Below, piece by piece: positions 30,771 through 35,767 of a DNA stretch of 35,767 nt. The notes under the pieces were generated by a model. The model saw nothing but the letters and a program-made list of their open reading frames with translations, did no database searches and had not been told where the DNA came from. This DNA is from Leptospiraceae bacterium (GTDB lineage: Bacteria; Spirochaetota; Leptospiria; Leptospirales; Leptonemataceae), in NCBI GenBank assembly GCA_020440915.1, contig JAGRNE010000006.1, positions 1 through 35,767 on the forward strand. The letters are read 5' to 3'. The first letter of the stretch is position 1. Each line of letters opens with the position of its first letter. The position numbers were made by a program, and so were the translations under genes.

Positions 30771-31513
30771 GCGAGAAAAAGCTTCGTTCCATTCATAGAG
30801 ATTTAATGAAATGGTTCTCCGGGGCCCGTCGCCAGTATCCCTGGCGGCAAACCCATAACTGGTTTCATCTAATGATGGCCGAGCTTATGCTTCGTCGAAC
30901 CAGATCCGACCAGGTGGCCCAGGTCTACTCCCGCTTTACCAGAAATTACAGGAATGCAGCCCGGGCCAGCGAAGATCCAGACGGCGTTCGCAGCATTCTA
31001 CAATCCCTGGGCTTGAACTGGCGAAACGAGCAGATGCTCGATACCATTCAGTACGTAAGCCATCGCTTTGGGAATCGCCACGCTCCTTCGGCCGGGGATG
31101 ATCTAACCGAAATACCGGGTGTTGGAGATTACTGTAATTCCATGCTCCGTAGCCGTCTCTTCGGCGAATCCAGAGCTGCCATAGACTCCAACGTGGCGCG
31201 CATTTATTGCAGACTTGTGGGCGAGCCCTATGATCCGGAAGTACGCAGAAAGAAATGGCTGAAGGATTTGAGCGGCCGATTCATGGAGTTGGCCACGGCA
31301 CAGAGCAACCCCGCGGCCCGCAAAGGCCCCGGGCCGGCGCCAGCCAGCCCCGAAGGTCTCAGCCATGCGATGGAGCAAGCCACCGACCCTTTTGAAATCA
31401 ACCTTGCTTTTCTTGATCTGGCGGCCCTGCTGTGCCGACCGTCGCAGCCCAGATGCCTGGAATGTCCCCTTCGAAAACACTGCGAGTTCGCAAAGAGCAT
31501 GCAAAAAAGCTAA
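30734..31513 (+). CDS. MIG-type T/G mismatch DNA glycosylase (HhH-GPD, Fe-S)
   Basis: A 259-residue helix-hairpin-helix glycosylase. PWRQTHNWFHLMMAELMLRRT (36-56) matches the N-terminal region of MutY/MIG enzymes. The hairpin is EIPGVGDY (126-133) and the catalytic Asp is Asp151 (AAIDSNVARIYCR). The iron-sulfur loop C234-x6-C241-xx-C244-x5-C250 is intact. The residue at the position of the EndoIII lysine (Lys120) is Tyr133, as in Mig.MthI, a thymine/uracil-DNA glycosylase encoded beside a 5mC methyltransferase; MutY has Ser there. The MutY-like C-terminal 8-oxoG domain is absent. A Pro/Gly-rich insert at about 190-218 is unusual. It overlaps the methyltransferase by 37 bases, so translation is probably coupled. 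ATG 30806 would be a shorter alternative. Its likely task is to remove T from T/G pairs arising by deamination of 5mC. Confidence 0.85.
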   Translation: MADRRKTGLRLLSEKKLRSIHRDLMKWFSGARRQYPWRQTHNWFHLMMAELMLRRTRSDQVAQVYSRFTRNYRNAARASEDPDGVRSILQSLGLNWRNEQMLDTIQYVSHRFGNRHAPSAGDDLTEIPGVGDYCNSMLRSRLFGESRAAIDSNVARIYCRLVGEPYDPEVRRKKWLKDLSGRFMELATAQSNPAARKGPGPAPASPEGLSHAMEQATDPFEINLAFLDLAALLCRPSQPRCLECPLRKHCEFAKSMQKS

Positions 31514-31631
31514 TTCTAATCGATGGCCACTGGCAGAAGCGAAGGCGGGCCGAGCATTCAGAGGGTCCGGGGATCGGCCGAACCACAGAATCCAGCGAGG
31601 CCCGGGCCCGCGCCGTGATCACAATCTATCT

Positions 31632-32870
31632 TTAGCCGGCGCTTATCATTCCCGCCGCCACGGTGGAATTGCTGGCTTCATCGATCAGGATAAAGCTACC
31701 GGTGCGACGATTCACACTGTAAGGATCAAAGCTCAGACGCTCTGCAGTCTTGATTCTTACCAGACCTATATCATTGAGGCCCATGGAATCCCCTGCATTC
31801 TTCTCCAGACTGTGGATGTCGTAAACCGCCTCAATGGACTGCACGACCGCCACCGACCGGCGTGTGGTTTGCTGAAGAATAAAGCGATTCCTGGACTGTA
31901 GTTTGGACTGATCCATCCAGCAGAGGTGGGCTACAAACTCCCTACCCGTAAGGGCCGGATCCTCGCTGGAAACAATCATATCTCCTCGGCTTATATCCTT
32001 ATCGTCTTCCAGTTGCACGGTAATGCTCATGGGCGCCGAAGCTCGCGCCAGCTTTTCGCCGCCAAGCTCAATGGAAGCAATCCTACTTTTTTCTCCGGAA
32101 GGAAGCAGCGTAACCTCCTGACCTACTTCCAGAGCTCCGGACTGCAGCTGTCCGGCGTAGCCGCGATAATCATGATGCTCATCGGAATGAGGCCGAATCA
32201 CCCACTGCACGGGGAGGCGGGCCGCTCCCAGATCCTTGCGGTACGGAAGAGCTTCCAGCACCTGTAGAAGGGGACTTCCTTCATACCAGGGCATATTTTC
32301 GGAAGGCCGGGCCACATTTTCCCCGGACAGGGCAGACACAGGAATGTAGATCACATCTTCCAGATGCATGCGCTTCTTGATGCCTTCGTATTCGGCGACG
32401 ATTTCGTTGAACCGGGCCTGGCTGTAATTCACCAGATCCATCTTATTGATGGCCAGAATTACATGAGGAATACCGAGCAAGGATGCCAGAAAACTATGGC
32501 GTCGCGTTTGCTCCTGGATTCCCTGGCGAGCATCCACCAGAATGACCGCAGCATCGACGCTGGAGGCGCCGGTGACCATATTTCTGGTGTATTGAACATG
32601 CCCGGGAGCATCAGCGATGATAAACTTTCTCTTTTCTGTGCTGAAATATTTGTAAGCCACATCGATGGTAATGCCCTGCTCTCGCTCTGCTTTCAGGCCA
32701 TCGGTGAGCAAAGCCAGATTCACCTGGCCGGAACCGCTCTTTTCGCTGGTGCGCTCAATTGATTCTACCAGGTCCCGGGCTACAGCGCCGCTATCGAACA
32801 GAAGCCTGCCAATTAATGTTGATTTCCCGTCATCGACGGAACCTGCTGTAATAAATCTTAATAAGTCCAT
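31632..32870 (-). CDS. cysN: Sulfate adenylyltransferase GTPase subunit
   Basis: A 412-residue EF-Tu-like GTPase that, with CysD, makes adenosine phosphosulfate from sulfate and ATP. G motifs: G1 GSVDDGKS (10-17), G2 region GIT (66-68), G3 DAPGH (87-91), G4 NKMD (142-145), with FITAGSVDDGKST at the start and QYTRNMVTGASS after G3 as in CysN. Two beta-barrel domains follow (about 215-412). It is shorter than Escherichia coli CysN (475) and has no fused APS kinase (CysC). GGAGG lies seven bases before ATG 32870. It is the last gene of cysI-cysD-cysN; the 118-bp gap to the convergent glycosylase gene holds a GGCCGA/TCGGCC inverted repeat but no clear terminator. Confidence 0.95.
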   Translation of the reverse strand: MDLLRFITAGSVDDGKSTLIGRLLFDSGAVARDLVESIERTSEKSGSGQVNLALLTDGLKAEREQGITIDVAYKYFSTEKRKFIIADAPGHVQYTRNMVTGASSVDAAVILVDARQGIQEQTRRHSFLASLLGIPHVILAINKMDLVNYSQARFNEIVAEYEGIKKRMHLEDVIYIPVSALSGENVARPSENMPWYEGSPLLQVLEALPYRKDLGAARLPVQWVIRPHSDEHHDYRGYAGQLQSGALEVGQEVTLLPSGEKSRIASIELGGEKLARASAPMSITVQLEDDKDISRGDMIVSSEDPALTGREFVAHLCWMDQSKLQSRNRFILQQTTRRSVAVVQSIEAVYDIHSLEKNAGDSMGLNDIGLVRIKTAERLSFDPYSVNRRTGSFILIDEASNSTVAAGMISAG

Positions 32871-32950
32871 TTTTTCCTCCGTGGAATTTCTACTCTGCCA
32901 TTTCCTGTCCTCTTCTACACGGGCAAAGAGTCGAAAGAAGGCACCGAATC

Positions 32951-33889
32951 CTAGAAATATCCGGCCCTTTTTCTTTCTTCCATGGCCGCTTCGCTTCGGC
33001 GGTCATCGATGCGCGCTCCCCGTTCCGTGATGTCTGCAGACTTGATTTCCTGAATGATGTCCTGCACGGAAGTGGCCTGGCTCTCTACAGCCGCAGTACA
33101 GGTCATGTCGCCCACCGTGCGGAAGCGCACCTGCAACTCCTGCACCTCTTCGTCTGGATCAAGATGAACAAAGTCGGATACCGGAAATAAGTGACCCATG
33201 CGACGCACTAGCTTTCGGCTGTGCGAGAAGTACAGCGATGGAAGAGCCAGGTTTTCTTTCCAGATATAGTTCCATACATCCAGTTCCGTCCAGTTGCTTA
33301 TTGGGAATACCCGCACGTTTTCGCCCGGATGGATTCTTCCGTTGTATAGATTCCAGAGTTCGGGTCTCTGAAGTCGAGGGTCCCACTGGCCGAATTCATC
33401 GCGTACTGAGAAGACTCGCTCTTTGGCCCGGGCTTTTTCTTCATCGCGACGAGCGCCGCCAATGCATGCATCAAAACGGTGTTCTTCGATGGTATCCAGA
33501 AGTGTTACTGTCTGCAGACTGTTACGAGAGGCGAATTTGCCGGTCTCTTCGCGGACGCGCCCTTTGTCGATAGAATCCTGAACCAGACTTACTATGAGCT
33601 TCTCTCCCAGACCGAGCGCCAGCGCATCACGAAAATCCAGAGCTTCCTGGAAGTTGTGCCCGGTATCTATATGCACGAGAGGAAAGGGAAATTTGCCGGG
33701 TCGAAAGGCCTTTTCCGCCAGGCGAACCAGTGTGATAGAATCCTTTCCTCCGCTAAAAAGCAATGCCGGTCTTTCGAACTGCGCCGCCACTTCGCGCATG
33801 ATGTAGATGGCTTCCGCCTCCAGTTCTTCCAGATGCGTTAGCGTGGCCTCGTCCAGATCCGGTCTGGCTATTGTTTCTGCTACTGACAT
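32951..33889 (-). CDS. cysD: Sulfate adenylyltransferase catalytic subunit
   Basis: A 312-residue PP-loop ATP pyrophosphatase-fold protein, the catalytic half of ATP sulfurylase. The PP-loop is SGGKDS (46-51) in LLFSGGKDSITLVRLAEKAF, followed by FPLVHIDTGHNFQEALDFRD. Further CysD marks are CIGGARRDEEKARAKERVFS, FPISNWTELDVWNYI and VRFRTVGDMTCTAAVES. The ending with ERGARIDDRRSEAAMEERKRAGYF is typical. ATG 33889 has GGAG nine bases upstream and starts where the family does; a TTG start at 33925 would add 12 residues and is less likely. It lies 90 bp after cysI and 80 bp before cysN. Confidence 0.96.
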   Translation of the reverse strand: MSVAETIARPDLDEATLTHLEELEAEAIYIMREVAAQFERPALLFSGGKDSITLVRLAEKAFRPGKFPFPLVHIDTGHNFQEALDFRDALALGLGEKLIVSLVQDSIDKGRVREETGKFASRNSLQTVTLLDTIEEHRFDACIGGARRDEEKARAKERVFSVRDEFGQWDPRLQRPELWNLYNGRIHPGENVRVFPISNWTELDVWNYIWKENLALPSLYFSHSRKLVRRMGHLFPVSDFVHLDPDEEVQELQVRFRTVGDMTCTAAVESQATSVQDIIQEIKSADITERGARIDDRRSEAAMEERKRAGYF

Positions 33890-33979
33890 ATAGATTGCTC
33901 CTCTCCTGATTTCGCTCCGATTCAAATCCTCAATCTCTTCGCATAAATGACTGATTACGCTTCGCCCGAGCCGCGCTCC

Positions 33980-35668
33980 CTAGTCGGCCAGAAGCGCCTG
34001 AAAGGGCTGCAGTCCCAGACGATGCGAAAAATCTCCAAAGGTTTCCCCTTCTTTACCGTCTTTCTTCCAGAGGATGAACATTTCATCTACCAGCGAAGGA
34101 AGGCGATCCACAGCTACGGTATCTGAAATCTCCTGAACCAGGCGGGTCCCTTCTGGATTTCCTCCTACGTAAACCGCATAGATGCCGGCGCTTCGACCGA
34201 CGAAGGCCAGTTCTGCGGAGTAAGGTCGGGCGCATCCATTGGGGCATCCGGTCATTCGCACAACCGGAGGACGATCGGTAAGACCATGTTTATCCAGACT
34301 GCCCTGGATATCTGCCAGAAGGTCTGGCAGGAATCGCTCGGCCTCTGCCAGGGCCAGACCACAGGTGGGCAGCGCCGGGCAGGCCAGAGCGCGACTGTAC
34401 ACCGATCCTTTCGGCGAAATGCTCAATCCCTTGCTCTGGAATATCGCCTCGAAGCCTTCTTTCGCCTCGGCCGGCAAACCCATAAATACCAGGTCCTGAT
34501 CCGGGGTAATCTGGACGGATGGACTGTACTTTTCCACGGCTTCGCGAATGGCCGATTTGAGTGGCTGATTTTTCCCATCGATGATTCGACCGGACAGGAT
34601 ATGCAGTCCAAAGCTGAGCGAACCGTTTGCCGCAGTATGCCATCCGAGATAATCCACGAATTGCCAGGAGGGTTCGGATTGCTGATCCAGTGAAGAACCC
34701 AGTCTGGACTCCACTTCATTGCGAAACCATGCCAGTCCGCGATCTTCCAGTAGATATTTTAGTCTTGCATGCTTGCGGTCCTTGCGATCCCCGTATTCCT
34801 TCTGCACAGCAACTACGCTTTCGCAGACCTTTATCATTTGATCTGCCGGGGCCCAGCCCAGGTAAGAAGCAAGGCGCGGATAGGTTTTTGCGTTGCGATG
34901 ATTCTTGCCGAGTCCTCCGCCCACGTAATAATGATAACCGGAAATGGATCCCTTTTCGAACGTGGCGGCCAGAGCCAGATCATTGGTAAAAAGATCTATG
35001 GAGTTATCGCCGGCTCGAGTAATGGCCACTTTGAACTTTCGCGGCAGATAGTTGGTGCCATAGATAGGATCTTCCGCTTCGGTCTGCGGGTCCACACGCT
35101 CCCCATCCAGCCAGATTTCCACATAGGCATTGGACCGAGCCGCGAAGTGATCGGAGATTAGATTTGCCGGTTCGTCCAGAAGAGCCAGTTCGGGATCGCC
35201 CAGTGGATTCGGCGCCTGAGTTACGTTTCGAACAACATCGCCGCATGCACATATGGTGCTGAGCATAGAATCATGTATGCCCTTGATCAATTCTTTCATG
35301 GAGCTCTTGAGCACTCCATGATACTGAATACTCTGCCGCGTAGTGAGGCGAAGGCCGCCGTTACCATACAGATCCGCCAGCTCATCAAATTTGAGGTATT
35401 GATCCGCATTCATCCGACCACCCGGAATGCGTCCACGAATCATCATAGAATAGGCCTTTTCCATGCCCTCGCCGCTGCGGGATCGAGCATCTCGATCATC
35501 TTGCTGATAGATTCCGTGGAATTTCAGGAGCTGAAGAGAATCCGCCTCGAAATTCGGCGCCCCGTTCTCCAATTCCTCGGAAAGTGTGCCACGCAGCCCC
35601 CGGGAGGATTCCTTGATCTTCTCCACTTTGGATACCTGCGGTTTCTGAGCTTCCTGGCTGTTCGACAT
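33980..35668 (-). CDS. cysI: Assimilatory sulfite reductase hemoprotein (sirohaem, Fe4S4)
   Basis: A 562-residue sulfite reductase that makes sulfide from sulfite. The two-fold ferredoxin-like/nitrite-sulfite half-domains are present. GGLRLTTRQSIQYHGV (104-119) holds sirohaem-contacting Arg residues, ICACGDVVRNVTQAP (139-153) follows, and the cluster ligands are C430-x5-C436 (ACPALPTC) and C475-xxx-C479 (TGCPNGC). No flavoprotein gene (cysJ) is seen in the window, so the electron donor may be ferredoxin or a distant CysJ. It leads a cysI-cysD-cysN run, giving sulfate activation and sulfite reduction; the APS/PAPS reductase (cysH) is not in the window and would be upstream or elsewhere. Ribosome site is poor (AGG immediately before the ATG, GGAG 12 bases away). 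Confidence 0.95.
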   Translation of the reverse strand: MSNSQEAQKPQVSKVEKIKESSRGLRGTLSEELENGAPNFEADSLQLLKFHGIYQQDDRDARSRSGEGMEKAYSMMIRGRIPGGRMNADQYLKFDELADLYGNGGLRLTTRQSIQYHGVLKSSMKELIKGIHDSMLSTICACGDVVRNVTQAPNPLGDPELALLDEPANLISDHFAARSNAYVEIWLDGERVDPQTEAEDPIYGTNYLPRKFKVAITRAGDNSIDLFTNDLALAATFEKGSISGYHYYVGGGLGKNHRNAKTYPRLASYLGWAPADQMIKVCESVVAVQKEYGDRKDRKHARLKYLLEDRGLAWFRNEVESRLGSSLDQQSEPSWQFVDYLGWHTAANGSLSFGLHILSGRIIDGKNQPLKSAIREAVEKYSPSVQITPDQDLVFMGLPAEAKEGFEAIFQSKGLSISPKGSVYSRALACPALPTCGLALAEAERFLPDLLADIQGSLDKHGLTDRPPVVRMTGCPNGCARPYSAELAFVGRSAGIYAVYVGGNPEGTRLVQEISDTVAVDRLPSLVDEMFILWKKDGKEGETFGDFSHRLGLQPFQALLAD

Positions 35669-35744
35669 TCCTGATCTATGCTCCTGATCCTGATTTCATG
35701 ACAAAGAAGTATCCCCATGGGCACGATCAAGAAAAAAACACATT

Positions 35745-35767
35745 ATTCCTACCGAAAAAGTAGGAAT
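35745..35767. promoter_or_regulatory. Perfect inverted repeat upstream of the cys genes, likely operator
   Basis: ATTCCTAC (35745-35752) and GTAGGAAT (35760-35767) are perfect complements around CGAAAAA, an 8-7-8 palindrome. Its inner end is 76 bases upstream of the cysI ATG, in the range expected for a sulfur-responsive regulator site. The AT-rich stretch just downstream (on the minus strand AATAATG and a run of T) may be promoter DNA. The window ends with the repeat, so longer symmetry cannot be excluded. The regulator is not in the window. Confidence 0.5.

Noticed and set aside
29565-31513. Complete restriction-modification system
   Set aside because: No endonuclease-like gene flanks the methyltransferase; the neighbour is a glycosylase with intact HhH and Fe-S motifs and the next gene is cysN.

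Overview
This window looks like chromosomal DNA of a spirochaete of the order Leptospirales, closest in style to Leptonema or Turneriella. That is inference: it rests on a GC content that looks near the mid-50s percent, a lipobox ending in a bulky residue plus Gln-Cys, a fatty-acid-centred gene set (two desaturases, ETF, acyl-CoA dehydrogenase) and a PPi-type phosphofructokinase. No rRNA, tRNA, CRISPR array, prophage or intact transposase gene was found.

Layout. 1-5.5 kb: tail of an unknown gene, a fatty acid desaturase divergent from a TetR regulator with a readable operator/promoter, bioA, a CoA-binding protein, a cyclophilin lipoprotein and a small membrane protein. 5.7-10.6 kb (minus strand): class II photolyase, PPi-type phosphofructokinase and a large unrecognised protein. 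10.8-14.3 kb: etfBA with a clear terminator, a small membrane protein and a divergent acyl-CoA dehydrogenase that is probably an ETF electron donor. 14.6-19.5 kb: an ammonium transporter fused to a chemoreceptor signalling domain, a SprA-like HExxH protein, a SET-domain protein and a beta-lactamase-fold hydrolase. 19.5-20.7 kb: a gene-free stretch of 1.1 kb with many copies of the core ATTATGTC, probably the ends of a decayed mobile element. 20.7-23.7 kb: pth divergent from the dnaX-ybaB-recR operon. 23.8-29.4 kb: DMT permease, remnant of a large membrane protein, GT4 glycosyltransferase, membrane class III adenylate cyclase and a second desaturase. 29.5-31.5 kb: an orphan 5-methylcytosine methyltransferase overlapped by a glycosylase of the MIG (T/G mismatch) type. 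31.6-35.7 kb: cysI-cysD-cysN of assimilatory sulfate reduction behind a perfect inverted repeat.

How the genes work together. The strongest candidate systems are: (1) the Amt-chemoreceptor fusion, which would couple ammonium sensing directly to the chemotaxis machinery; (2) the methyltransferase/MIG pair, in which the glycosylase would repair the T/G mismatches made by deamination of the 5-methylcytosine its partner writes, the job Vsr does beside Dcm; and (3) the repeat-rich island, whose core also occurs once in the promoter of the methyltransferase. The TetR/desaturase pair looks like a membrane-lipid homeostasis switch, and the ETF/acyl-CoA dehydrogenase cluster fits a lifestyle based on fatty-acid oxidation.
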